Assembly (NCBI GenBank): GCA_028702045.1
Contig: JAQVPP010000001.1
Span: 1-44,301, forward strand
Reading direction: 5' to 3'
DNA length: 44,301 nucleotides
Origin: Minisyncoccota bacterium
GTDB lineage: Bacteria; Patescibacteriota; Minisyncoccia; UBA6257; JAKLIH01
Both the position numbers and the translations under genes were made by a program. Below are positions 7,952-19,996 of this stretch, piece by piece (positions within the stretch are counted from its first letter, which is position 1; every line of letters starts with the position of its first letter). The notes below the pieces were generated by a model that searched no databases, was not told the origin of the DNA, and worked only from the letters and a program-made list of their open reading frames with translations.

Positions 7952-10900
7952 ATCTAATACATATATTCAATTTCTACTTTTGTAGATATAGTATATCCAT
8001 ATTATAATTTTAAATCTAATACATATATTCAATTTCTACTTTTGTAGATATATTGAGTTGTGGTCTGTATGTGAAATCTAATACATATATTCAATTTCTA
8101 CTTTTGTAGATAGACCGAGTGTCCTTATGGAGCATATCATCTAATACATATATTCAATTTCTACTTTTGTAGATTAGGTCTGAGTTCATTTTACCCCTCA
8201 TTATCTAATACATATATTCAATTTCTACTTTTGTAGATTTAGCTCAGAGCTTTTCCCACCTAAATCATCTAATACATATATTCAATTTCTACTTTTGTAG
8301 ATATGAACAGAACCACTCTTATTATTTAGATCTAATACATATATTCAATTTCTACTTTTGTAGATAAACACCAACCATCCTCTGTAAATTACATCTAATA
8401 CATATATTCAATTTCTACTTTTGTAGATGTGAAGTCTATTTTATACTCCCCTATCTTATCTAATACATATATTCAATTTCTACTTTTGTAGATAAAACAA
8501 TAGCTACTGCATATTCTAAAATATCTAATACATATATTCAATTTCTACTTTTGTAGATGTGTCGCCGTCTGCTTTTGCTTCTGTATAATCTAATACATAT
8601 ATTCAATTTCTACTTTTGTAGATATATGTGCTACTTCAGTTTTTCTAAAAATCTAATACATATATTCAATTTCTACTTTTGTAGATCAAATGATTTCATT
8701 AAATGTACCAAGGCTATCTAATACATATATTCAATTTCTACTTTTGTAGATAGCCCCTAACATTCTCATTACAAGTGAATATCTAATACATATATTCAAT
8801 TTCTACTTTTGTAGATGATACCCATTGTATCATTGCTAATTCTGAATCTAATACATATATTCAATTTCTACTTTTGTAGATGTGGGGTTTTCTTTAAAAG
8901 TGTTTTATCTAATACATATATTCAATTTCTACTTTTGTAGATATAATGAGTACCAACGCCTACAAATAACATCTAATACATATATTCAATTTCTACTTTT
9001 GTAGATGAGGAGGCGACACTTAGTCCTGTATCACAATCTAATACATATATTCAATTTCTACTTTTGTAGATTAAACCGTAAAGGAGAAATGACCAGTTAT
9101 CTAATACATATATTCAATTTCTACTTTTGTAGATCTATCGCCAATTGCTTCTCCTATAACCATCTAATACATATATTCAATTTCTACTTTTGTAGATAGG
9201 AGCTTGAAATAACAAGACCAGTAAAGATCTAATACATATATTCAATTTCTACTTTTGTAGATGTTAAGATAAACATATATGCCGACAACATCTAATACAT
9301 ATATTCAATTTCTACTTTTGTAGATATAATAGAGTTACTACAACAACACAAATCTAATACATATATTCAATTTCTACTTTTGTAGATAAGATCAATAAAC
9401 AAGCTTGGAATAAAGCCATCTAATACATATATTCAATTTCTACTTTTGTAGATGTATGGGTTTAATTAACAACTATATTAATCTAATACATATATTCAAT
9501 TTCTACTTTTGTAGATAAGAGCCTAATTATTGGTATAATAAATCTAATACATATATTCAATTTCTACTTTTGTAGATATTTATATATTCATCTATACTAT
9601 TTAACTATCTAATACATATATTCAATTTCTACTTTTGTAGATTGGAAGTGTTATGGAAGTAGGTGACTAAATCTAATACATATATTCAATTTCTACTTTT
9701 GTAGATAGGGTAAAACAATTACGGCGCAAGCGCTATCTAATACATATATTCAATTTCTACTTTTGTAGATCTTGTTTTAATAGCTTTAAAATATTTGTAT
9801 CTAATACATATATTCAATTTCTACTTTTGTAGATACTATATTAGTAATTATATTATCAGTTATCTAATACATATATTCAATTTCTACTTTTGTAGATCAG
9901 AACTACCAAACTGCTGTGTTCAGGAATATCTAATACATATATTCAATTTCTACTTTTGTAGATCAGAACTACCAAACTGCTGTGTTCAGGAATATCTAAT
10001 ACATATATTCAATTTCTACTTTTGTAGATATTAAATCAACTAACATTCTTATATAGAATCTAATACATATATTCAATTTCTACTTTTGTAGATGTTTGTT
10101 TGTTAAACTTGATGAAAAAAATCTAATACATATATTCAATTTCTACTTTTGTAGATCAGGGCCTGAAATTTCAAGCTCCTGAAAATCTAATACATATATT
10201 CAATTTCTACTTTTGTAGATATGTAGGTGAAAGCCCAGTTGACCCAAAATCTAATACATATATTCAATTTCTACTTTTGTAGATGTAAGTGTTTTTGTGT
10301 TCGTTGTATTAAATCTAATACATATATTCAATTTCTACTTTTGTAGATGATAGATGAGTGAAGATTTCAAGAAAATCTAATACATATATTCAATTTCTAC
10401 TTTTGTAGATTAACCTATAAATATGGAGTGACTAACAGAATCTAATACATATATTCAATTTCTACTTTTGTAGATTAGACGGTGCTATATAACCCCGTCT
10501 AGATCTAATACATATATTCAATTTCTACTTTTGTAGATAAATACATTATATAGATAATCAAAACCATCTAATACATATATTCAATTTCTACTTTTGTAGA
10601 TAGAAGAAAAACTTAAAGATTTTTTTAATCTAATACATATATTCAATTTCTACTTTTGTAGATATATCTATTATATTATCTTTTTCAAACTATCTAATAC
10701 ATATATTCAATTTCTACTTTTGTAGATTTAGTGTATATACACTCTTGACGCTAGAAGATCTAATACATATATTCAATTTCTACTTTTGTAGATGAAAGTC
10801 TGTTGATGAAATAAAACAACATCTAATACATATATTCAATTTCTACTTTTGTAGATAATATACCAATGTAATTACTATCAAATCTAATACATATATTCAA

Positions 10901-12701
10901 TTTCTACTTTTGTAGATTGAAATAAAATCATAATGATTAATTGCTATCTAATACATATATTCAATTTCTACTTTTGTAGATCAAAAGAATGTAAGGTTGA
11001 GTACCTGGATATCTAATACATATATTCAATTTCTACTTTTGTAGATGGTGATAATTATTCCTCCAAACTTAAAATCTAATACATATATTCAATTTCTACT
11101 TTTGTAGATAGTGTATAGTATTCCATCTTCTTTAATTATCTAATACATATATTCAATTTCTACTTTTGTAGATATATGGACCACGGTACAGTAAGGCGTA
11201 TCTAATACATATATTCAATTTCTACTTTTGTAGATTTAAGTCTAGTGCTTCTAGTAGTGATTATCTAATACATATATTCAATTTCTACTTTTGTAGATTA
11301 GGTGTATAATAACAAGCACGCCGAACATCTAATACATATATTCAATTTCTACTTTTGTAGATTAAAAGAGTTAAAACATTGTATCTCTTGCATCTAATAC
11401 ATATATTCAATTTCTACTTTTGTAGATTAGGAATATAGTCCTTATATTCAAAATATAATCTAATACATATATTCAATTTCTACTTTTGTAGATAATGAAA
11501 GTTGTAGCATAATCTTGATAGGATCTAATACATATATTCAATTTCTACTTTTGTAGATTCTTCTGGTAGTATACTCATTTCTTCAGATCTAATACATATA
11601 TTCAATTTCTACTTTTGTAGATTTTTGTTATGTGGGGGAGTATGGTTTCATCTAATACATATATTCAATTTCTACTTTTGTAGATATTTGTTAAAGTTTT
11701 GTATAATATTTTATCTAATACATATATTCAATTTCTACTTTTGTAGATGGTGTTGGGGCTCATCATCAAAATAGATATCTAATACATATATTCAATTTCT
11801 ACTTTTGTAGATTTAGCAGGTATATTTGTATATGCTATTGGCATCTAATACATATATTCAATTTCTACTTTTGTAGATTAGAAGAAGAAGATAGGTTGTG
11901 AAAAATCTAATACATATATTCAATTTCTACTTTTGTAGATGTGGAGATAATGAAAAACCACCTATAGAATCTAATACATATATTCAATTTCTACTTTTGT
12001 AGATACATGTCTTCTTTACTCATTATTTGTATATCTAATACATATATTCAATTTCTACTTTTGTAGATCCTGTGCCTCTAAGGTGTCAAGTAAAAGTATC
12101 TAATACATATATTCAATTTCTACTTTTGTAGATTAGTTCTTCTGTGTTTAGTTGAACTTTGGATCTAATACATATATTCAATTTCTACTTTTGTAGATAC
12201 AATGGTAGTAAGGTATAAATGTACATCTAATACATATATTCAATTTCTACTTTTGTAGATTAAAGTATCTGTGGGAATTGGGTTGTAATCTAATACATAT
12301 ATTCAATTTCTACTTTTGTAGATACAATGGTAGTAAGGTATAAATGTACATCTAATACATATATTCAATTTCTACTTTTGTAGATTCTTTCTAAATCTAC
12401 CCAACTATCCATCTAATACATATATTCAATTTCTACTTTTGTAGATATTGTAAAGTTAAAGAATTAAGGCTAGCAATCTAATACATATATTCAATTTCTA
12501 CTTTTGTAGATTCCATACCAATTCTTCAATAGATTAAAAATCTAATACATATATTCAATTTCTACTTTTGTAGATAGATGATAGTGTAAAGATACAAAAG
12601 AATCTAATACATATATTCAATTTCTACTTTTGTAGATGTCCCCTGTTGCTTTAACTGGTATGTCGATCTAATACATATATTCAATTTCTACTTTTGTAGA
12701 T
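7952..12701 (+). CRISPR. type V-A CRISPR array, 75 repeats and 74 spacers
   Basis: A 36-nt repeat beginning ATCTAATACATATATTCAAT and ending in the Cas12a handle TTTCTACTTTTGTAGAT (TCTAC/GTAGA stem, TTTT loop). I located 75 repeat starts, first at 7952, last at 12666. Every copy, including the last, looks identical by eye. Spacers are 25-30 nt. The handle at the repeat 3' end means crRNAs are transcribed on this strand, leader at the cas2 side. One spacer is tandemly duplicated (9898-9927 and 9964-9993) and another is repeated one unit apart (12199-12224 and 12324-12349). The long uniform array beside intact cas genes suggests recent activity. Confidence 0.98.
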
Positions 12702-12859
12702 AGAAACAGAAGAAAATTAATTAGAAAAAAGTAATAAATAATAGTGTTCTTATATAAAAGCGACACTTAGGAAAATTCAGTTGATATTTTAAAAATAAAA
12801 TGCTATATTAATTATGTCGCCTAAAATTCTTATCGAAAAATATAATATGAAAATAATTT
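12702..12859 (+). other. non-coding region between array and cas12a hairpin
   Basis: AT-rich with no credible ORF. GCGACA at 12760-12765 can pair with TGTCGC at 12815-12820. The same TGTCGCC (12815-12821) can instead pair with GGCGACA at 12913-12919 in the downstream hairpin. A 12-nt string TTCTTATATAAA (12747-12758) recurs at 16896-16907 on the other side of cas12a. Possibly the 5' part of a structured leader for cas12a. Confidence 0.45.
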
Positions 12860-12936
12860 CAAAAAAGAGTAGCAATTCCAAAAAAACTTAACCGTTTGGT
12901 AAGAAATTTTTGGGCGACAATTGCTACTCTTTTTTG
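12860..12936 (+). ncRNA. 77-nt near-perfect hairpin upstream of cas12a
   Basis: A perfect 18-bp outer stem (12860-12877 with 12919-12936), then CCAAAAA/TTTTTGG (12878-12884 with 12907-12913), then CTTAACC/GGTAAG around a GTTT loop. A GCGAC bulge on the 3' side (12914-12918) is the only large interruption. The 3' arm ends in CTCTTTTTTG, so it can act as an intrinsic terminator, and by symmetry also on the minus strand. It ends 36 nt before the cas12a ATG. It may terminate array transcripts, attenuate cas12a, or be a separate small RNA. The structure is read directly; the role is inference. Confidence 0.6.
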
Positions 12937-12972
12937 TAAAAATAAAAATTATAATCAATATAAATAATAAAT

Positions 12973-15900
12973 ATGAACACAAAATATTTTTCAGATATTT
13001 TTAACAAATATCAAGTAAGTAAAACCATTAGGTTTAGTTTAAAGCCTCAAGGAAGAACGAGGCAAACCTTGGAGGACAACAATATTATACCTAAAGACTC
13101 TTTAATATACAAAAGTTATTTACAAACAAAACCATATCTTGATGACATCCACAGGAAAATTATTCAACAAGGTTTATCAAAAATAGAGATTGAGATTTTT
13201 AAACCAATTACAGAATTATATTATCAGAAAAATATAAAAACTAATAAACAGGACAAAGAATGAAAAAGCACGAGAATACAAACATGCAAAGAAATTAATA
13301 GATATTTTCAAGAAGAAAAAGATATTTTAAAAAAGAAATATGACTCAAAGAACAAAGATTTTATTTGTTCTGGTAAAGTTTTAAATTATCTAAAGGATGA
13401 ATACCCCGCAAATAAAAGTAAAATTTTTGAGCAACAAGGGTTCCCCAGTTTATTTATCGAATACCAAGGTAAACACAAATATATATTTGATGTATTTGAT
13501 AAAATAACAACATATTTAATTCAATTTAACAAAAACAGAGAAAATCTTTATGAAAATGGAGATAAACATTCTTCAGTAGCATCAAGAGTGCTCAATAATT
13601 TTATTACTTTTTTAAATAATATCGACAAATATAAAAAATTACAAACTATAGAAGAATTAAAATTTTCCTCGGAAGAAAAAGATATTTTTCAAATAGAAAA
13701 TTATGTTTTTGCTTTAACTCAAGATCAAGTAAATAATTACAATAAAAATGTAGGAATATTAAACAAAAAAATTAAAGAAGCACGAGATAAAAATAAAAAA
13801 CTAAATCAAGAAAATTTTATAAAATCAAATTATGTTTTGCTAACTACTTTAGATAAGCAAATTTTAGGTAAAGTGAGTGCGGAAGACAACACAATAAATA
13901 ATAACCAAGAATTAAAAAAAGAGTTTGAATTATTTATACATAAAAGCAATATTTTTAAAGACGATTTTAAAAAATTTATAGAAAATTTCAAAAAACACAT
14001 TTTTATTAAAGAATATGAACATATTTTTTTGTCAAAAAAAATTATAAATACAATTTCTTATAAGTGATTCAAAAACCCTGAAAGTTTTGAATTTGCATTA
14101 CCCCAATCTTCGTCAAGCAAAAATAAAGAATACCCGCATCTTAAATCAATGATTTCTTTGTCAGAAATACAAAATGCATTAAACAATAATACACAAGTAG
14201 AAGGAAAGATATTCAAAGACAAGTATTATGAAGATCTATTCAAAAATCAAAATACTTTAAATAATAAAGATAATTATTTTGATCAATTTTTAGAAATATG
14301 GGAATATGAAGTAAATAATTTAATCCAAAAAACTCAAGATAACAATATAGAGATTGACTGAAATATTTTTAATCAATGCACAAGAAAAGACAAAAAATAT
14401 CAAAACGAAGTAGGAAAAATGAAAACTACGATAGATAATTTTTTAAGAGTTTATCAAATGGCTAATTATTTTCATATTTCACAAAAAAATAAATTAGCCT
14501 TTTCAGACTATTTTTACGGAGAGTTTTATTCTTTTTTTAATGAGTATAGGTTTAACGAATTCTACAATGCAATTAAAAATTTTTTAACAAAAAAAGAAAA
14601 TCAAGAGAATAAAATTAAATTAAACTTTGATTGTGGAACACTTTTAAGCGGGTTTGATAAAAATAAAGAAAAGGATAATCTAGGGATAATTCTAAGAAAA
14701 AAACAAAAATACTACCTAGGTATTTTGGTTAAAGGATATACTTCTTGTTTTGAGGATAAAAACTTGCCAAAAGAAGGAACAGATTATTATGAAAAAATGA
14801 CTTATAAACTATTCCCAGGTGCATTTAAAATGATTCCAAAGATTGCATGGGCCCCAACAAATCAAAAGCTTTTTAATCCATCTGATCAGCTTAAAACATT
14901 AAGGCAAGAATACAAAGAATATCAAGATGCAAAAAAAACCCAGAAAAACAACAAAATTCAATTTAGCGCAACGAAATTAGCAAAACTTATAGAATATTAT
15001 CAAAAAGTTTTACAACTTAGTGGGCATCAATCAGAGTTTAATTTACAATGAAAAGATCCTGCTGAATATTCAGGATTAGGTGAATTTAACAATGAGATTG
15101 ATAAGCAAGGTTATAAAATTAATTTTGATCAAAAAATTAACAGTGATTATATAGATAAATTAGTAGAAGAGGGTAAGCTATATTTATTTCAGATATATAC
15201 TAAAGATTTTTCAGAAAAATCTAACAAAATAAATAAAAATTTAAATACTTTGTATTTTTTAAATTTATTCTCAGATGAAAATATTAAAAATAAAGAGAAA
15301 AAAATTAAATTGTCAGGTAATGCAGAAATATTTTTTAGGCCAAAAAACAAAAAACCTAATAAAAAAATTGATAACAAGGGCAATTCTATTGTAGACCATA
15401 AAAGATATGCAGAAGATGCATTTTTATTACATTTATCTATTGTTTTAAATAACAATGTTCCTTCTCCTCATGCAGGACTTGAAAAATCGTTTAATCAAAA
15501 TATTAATGAAAAAATTATTGGAGACAAAAATGTTAACATCATTGGAATAGATAGAGGAGAAAAACACTTATTATATTACAGTGTAATTAATCAAAATCAA
15601 GAAATATTAGAACAAGGTAGTTTGAATACTATTAATGGTAAACCTTATTTTGATTTATTAAATCAAAGAGAAAAAGAAAAACTAGGACAAAAGCAAAGTT
15701 GATTTGCCATAGGAAACATTAAAGATTTAAAAAAAGGGTATTTATCCGAAGTTGTTAAAAAAATATGTGATCTAGTGGTTCAATATAATGCCATTGTGGT
15801 TTTAGAAAACTTAAATATGAGATTCAAGCAAATTCGTGGGGGGATTGAAAAAAGTGTTTATCAACAATTTGAAAAAGCATTAATAGATAAATTAGGATAT

Positions 15901-16857
15901 TTAGTTTTTAAACAATTAAAAGCTAGTGAAGCAGGGGGGGTTATTAATGGATACCAACTTGTGGCCCCTTTTGAATCTTTTGAAAAAATGGGAAACCAAA
16001 CAGGCATCTTATTTTATACTCAAGCAAATTATACATCAATTACAGACCCTCTAACTGGTTTTAGAAAGAATATTTATATTAGTAATTCTTGAAGTCAAGA
16101 AAAAATAAAAGAAAACATCTATAAATTTACTAGAATTTATTGAGATGATATAGAAAAAAGCTTTGTATTTACTTATAATCCAAATGATTTTGTTAATCAA
16201 AAAATTAAAAAACAAAAGTTTAAATATCGAGATTGTAGTGTATATTCTAAAATACCCAGGATAAGAAGATATAGAAATGAGAAAGATCATTGAGAATATG
16301 AAGTAATAGACTTGAATAAAGAATTTAAAAACTTATTTGAAAGTTGAGGAATAAATTATAAAGCAGATAATATAGTCGAAGAGATTAAGAATAATGAAAA
16401 AAATTTAACAGGCAAAAAAACAATTTTTTTACAAAATAGTAGTATAAATAAAAATTTCTTTAACCAATTTATATATTTATTTAATTTAATATTACAAATA
16501 AGAAATTCTTTTTCCAAAAAATATATTATAGATATTGATAAAAATACAGGAAAAGAAACAATAACACAAAAGGGAGAAGATGTTGATTTTATAGCATCTC
16601 CAGTTAAGCCTTTCTTCTCAACTTTTGCTCAAGATTCTAAAAGTCAAATAATTTCTCCGCTAAATTTACAATCTATTAAAGAAAGAATTATAAGTAATGA
16701 CAAGGACAGAATAGCGAGGGAATTTAATGGAGACGCCAATGGTGCTTATAATATAGCTAGAAAAGGAATAATTCTATTAAACAAAATACGTGAAAACACC
16801 GAAAAACCAGATTTATATATTTTTAAGGAAGATTGAGACAAATTTAATAATCAATAA
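12973..16857 (+). CDS. cas12a: Cas12a (Cpf1) effector nuclease
   Basis: 1294 residues in one frame, interrupted only by UGA codons read as Trp and ending in TAA. RNA-guided nuclease that processes its own pre-crRNA and cuts T-rich-PAM DNA. Landmarks: N-terminal QVSKTIRFSLKPQGRT; TYLIQFNKNRENLY; GAFKMIPKIAWA; EGKLYLFQIYTKDFSEKS and LNTLYFLNLF; RuvC-I IIGIDRGEKHLLYY (D860); RuvC-II VVLENLNMRF (E945); RuvC-III DANGAYNIARKG (D1254). All three catalytic acids are present and the length is normal for V-A. It lies downstream of the array, not in front of cas4-cas1-cas2 as is usual. No Shine-Dalgarno; TATAAT at 12951 may be a -10. Two terminators follow. Confidence 0.97.
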
Positions 16858-16894
16858 AAGAAAATGTGCTCAAAAGAGCACATTTTCTTTTTGT
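16858..16894 (+). terminator. terminator of cas12a
   Basis: A 14-bp stem beginning right after the stop (AAGAAAATGTGCTC / GAGCACATTTTCTT), AAAA loop and a T run. Confidence 0.9.
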
Positions 16895-16904
16895 ATTCTT
16901 ATAT

Positions 16905-16936
16905 AAAGCCCCTTCCATTACGGAAAGGGGTTTTTA
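16905..16936 (+). terminator. second terminator after cas12a
   Basis: CCCCTTCC / GGAAAGGGG with one bulged A, followed by TTTTT. Insulates the CRISPR locus from the next gene. Confidence 0.7.
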
Positions 16937-17002
16937 TGTAAATACATTTTGAAAAAAAATAAAATATGATATAATAATAATATATAATTTAAATTAAAAA
17001 AT

Positions 17003-18679
17003 ATGAAAATTAATAAAAAAACCTTAATTTTTTTATTATTAATTATCTCAGTAATTATTACTATTTTTATGGTTTTTAACACAATTAAAAAACCAAACAT
17101 TCAAATAAAATTAAGTGCTCCAGAAAGTATAAAGTCAGGAGAAGTATTTGATTTGCAGATTGTTATTGAAAACAAATCAAATCTAAATATTAAAAACGCT
17201 GAAGTTTTTTTAAAAACTCCAAACTCAGTTAAGCTAATTGATTCTGACCCTAGTTTTGAAATTGAAAAACTAGACTCAAATGAAAAAGTTGAAAAAACCT
17301 TTGCTCTTCTTGGCACAGGAAAAGAATTGCAGGATCTAAACCTATCTGCAGTACTAAAGTATTCTCCAGAAAACATAAAAAGTTATTTTGAAATTAAGGA
17401 AGATATAGATGTCATAATCAGAGGCAACATTTTTGATTTAAAATTAACTGCCATATCTAAAACATTACCTGAAAATGATTTCAGAGTACTTGTAGAATAT
17501 GATAATTTATCAGGTAAATATTTTGATAACTTAAACTTACATCTACAAAGTTCGCTAAACTATAATGTAATTAACTCTACTATTCCTTTCAAAGACAATA
17601 GTTTCTATATAGGTGCTTTACCTAAAGAAACTAAAGGCACTTTAGAGATAATGAGTTCCTTCTCAGGCAAAGGTGGTAACGAGGAAAAACTCACATTCTG
17701 CCTAGGTTATGAGCACAATGGAGAATTCCTATGTATAGCTGAAAAGAATCTATATGTAGATGTGCTAGAGAATCCTCTAGAAGTTAATTTAAGTATACCT
17801 GATAATTTAAATCCAGGTGATACAGCTAAGATAGTAGTTACATATAAAAATAATTACACAGTTCCATTATCAAATCTAGAATTGAGTATTCTACTAGATC
17901 ATAAGTTATTTGATGCTTCTAAAATAAAAATAAATAATGGCTACTACAACTCATATTTGAAAACAGTATTTTTCAAACCAGCCAATATTCCATCACTAGC
18001 TAGAATTAGTTCTGGAGAACAAGGTCAAGTTAGTTTTGAGATAGGAGTTAAGGACAACTATATTATCAAGAGTTATACAGACAAAAACTTTAGCCTAAAT
18101 ACCAAAGCCTTTGTCCAAGGTAATGTTGTCTTAGATGGCAAGCACCAAAACATACAGGCTAGTGATCAACAACAAATAAAATTAAATACTAAAGTAGACT
18201 TTATCAACTATATGAAGTTTAGGGATAATGAGACTGGTATCATTAACTGTGGATCACTTCCATTAAAGCCAAATCAAGAAACTTGCTTTACTGTACACTG
18301 AGCGCTAAAGAACTACTATAACGACTTAAAGAATGTAAAGATAATAGCTAAACTATCACAGGGAGTAACCTATACAGGTAGATATATAGGTGGATCAGAT
18401 GTAGAGTATAATGCAGACAAACAAGAGTTTATCCTCTATCTAGATTCGGTTAAGGCTGGTAACGGCTTTATCATAAAACCAGATGAGTTCATTTTCCAAA
18501 TCAAAACAATCCCATCTACAAGTGATATAGATTTGCCAAAAAGTATCTTTGACAGTATCAATATAGAGGGAATAGATACATTTACCAATGAACAAATTAC
18601 CTTTAGTTTAAGTGGGTTTAACACCAATATCCTCAACGACTCTAGTATTTTGGGTGGATATAATATAGTATTTGAATAA
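17003..18679 (+). CDS. membrane-anchored surface protein with beta-sandwich repeats
   Basis: 558 residues with one UGA=Trp (TVHWALKNYY). The N-terminus is a short cytoplasmic KINKK and a membrane helix (residues 8-24, LIFLLLIISVIITIFMV). The remainder is extracytoplasmic and strand-rich. Repeated patterns such as SGEVFDLQIVIENKSNLNIKNAEVFL and PGDTAKIVVTYKNNYTVPLSNLELSI are characteristic of CARDB/DUF11-like Ig-type domains (G-D-x-hydrophobic-x-V-x-Y/N-x-N). Three or four such domains seem to be present. Probably a cell-envelope or adhesion component. It lies 9 nt upstream of glyQS, likely by chance of gene order. Confidence 0.7.
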
Positions 18680-18688
18680 ATAAATATC

Positions 18689-19996
18689 ATGGAAAACAAA
18701 ACAGAAATATTAATCAATTTAGCAAAAAAAAGAGGCTTCATAAATCAATCATCTGAGATTTATGGAGGATTTTCCAGCTCATATGATTATGGTCCACTAG
18801 GATCTCTTCTAAAAAATAAATTAAAAGAACTTTGGCTAAATAATATGATTAAAAGTGATCTAGACATAGTTCCTATTGATTCAGCTATCATCATGTCTCC
18901 TAAGGTTTGAGAAGCATCAGGCCATGTCTCTAATTTTGTTGACAGTCTAGTAGAATGTAAGGAATGCCACAAAAGATTCAAACAAGATGATGTAAAAGAT
19001 AGTTGTCCTGTATGTGATGGAGAACTATCAGCTCCAAAGAAATTTAATATCTTAATGAAAACATATATTGGTCCAGTAGAGGATAGTGCTAGTCTTGCTT
19101 ACCTAAGAGGTGAGACATGCCAGGGTATTTTCACTAATTTTAAGTGAATCAAATCATCCATGAGGAAAAAAATACCTTTTGGTATAGCTCAAATAGGTAA
19201 GGCATTTAGAAATGAGATAACTCCAGGTAACTTTACTTTCAGAACAAGAGAGTTTGAGCAAATGGAGATGCAATATTTTGTTAACCCAGACAAAGCAGAC
19301 ATATATTTTGATCTTCTTAAACAAAAAAGAATGCAGTTCTATATTGACCTTGGATTTAAAAAAGAAAACCTAAGATTCAAAGATCATGATCATTTAGCTC
19401 ACTACTGTAAAAGGGGATGTGATATAGAGTATAACTTTCCTTTTGGCTGACAAGAGATAGAAGGTATACATAACAGAACTGACTTTGATCTTACTCAACA
19501 CTCTCTATATAGCAAAAAAGATTTACAGTATTTTGACGAAGATAGCAAAGAATCATACACCCCTTATGTGATAGAAACATCTTGTGGTTGTGATAGAGTA
19601 TTACTTGCTATCCTATATGATGCCTTAGACGGAGAAAATTTCTCTTTCCCATATATCTTAGCTCCATACAAGGTAGCAGTACTTCCTCTTGTAAAAAATA
19701 AAGAAAAAATTGTCAAAAAAGCAAAACAAGTATATACTCAATTAAAAGACAATTTTATGGTAGATTATGACCAAACAGGGTCAATAGGTAAAAGATATGC
19801 CAGACAAGATGAAATAGGTACCCCATATGCAATAACTATAGATTTCATGTCTTTAAAAAATAATACAGTAACTATCAGAGACCGTAAAACAAAAAAACAA
19901 TCACGCATTAAAATTAATCAATTAAATGATTACCTTTTAAATAATAAAAAGTCATCTTTTATACAAAAAATATATAACTTATTATGCAAGAAATAA
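18689..19996 (+). CDS. glyQS: glycyl-tRNA synthetase (alpha2 type)
   Basis: 435 residues, class II synthetase charging tRNA-Gly. Class II motifs: SSYDYGPLGSLLKNKL, IMSPKVWEASGHVSNFVDSLVECKEC, motif 2 IPFGIAQIGKAFRNEITP, the NFPFGWQEIEGIHNRTDFDL segment, motif 3 TSCGCDRVLLAILYDA (the last Arg intact), then the anticodon-binding domain (LAPYKVAVLPLV...IGKRYARQDEIGTPYAITID). Trp in V-W-E-A-S-G-H and F-G-W are both UGA codons at family-conserved Trp sites, the best internal proof of UGA=Trp. The CxxC pairs (VECKECHK, CPVCDG) suggest a zinc knuckle. Shorter than many bacterial alpha2 enzymes. Confidence 0.95.

Noticed and set aside
9007..9035. Spacer sharing GCGACACTTAG with 12760-12770 upstream of cas12a, suggesting self-regulation by a crRNA
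   Set aside because: Only 11 nt match and the first six spacer bases (the Cas12a seed) do not; chance is likely.
9005..10034. Two small ORFs with repeated LIHIFNFYFCR peptides
   Set aside because: They are translations of CRISPR repeats and spacers, not genes.
12973..16857. Cas12a as a multiply broken pseudogene
   Set aside because: Every in-frame stop is UGA, and with UGA=Trp all domains and catalytic residues are continuous.
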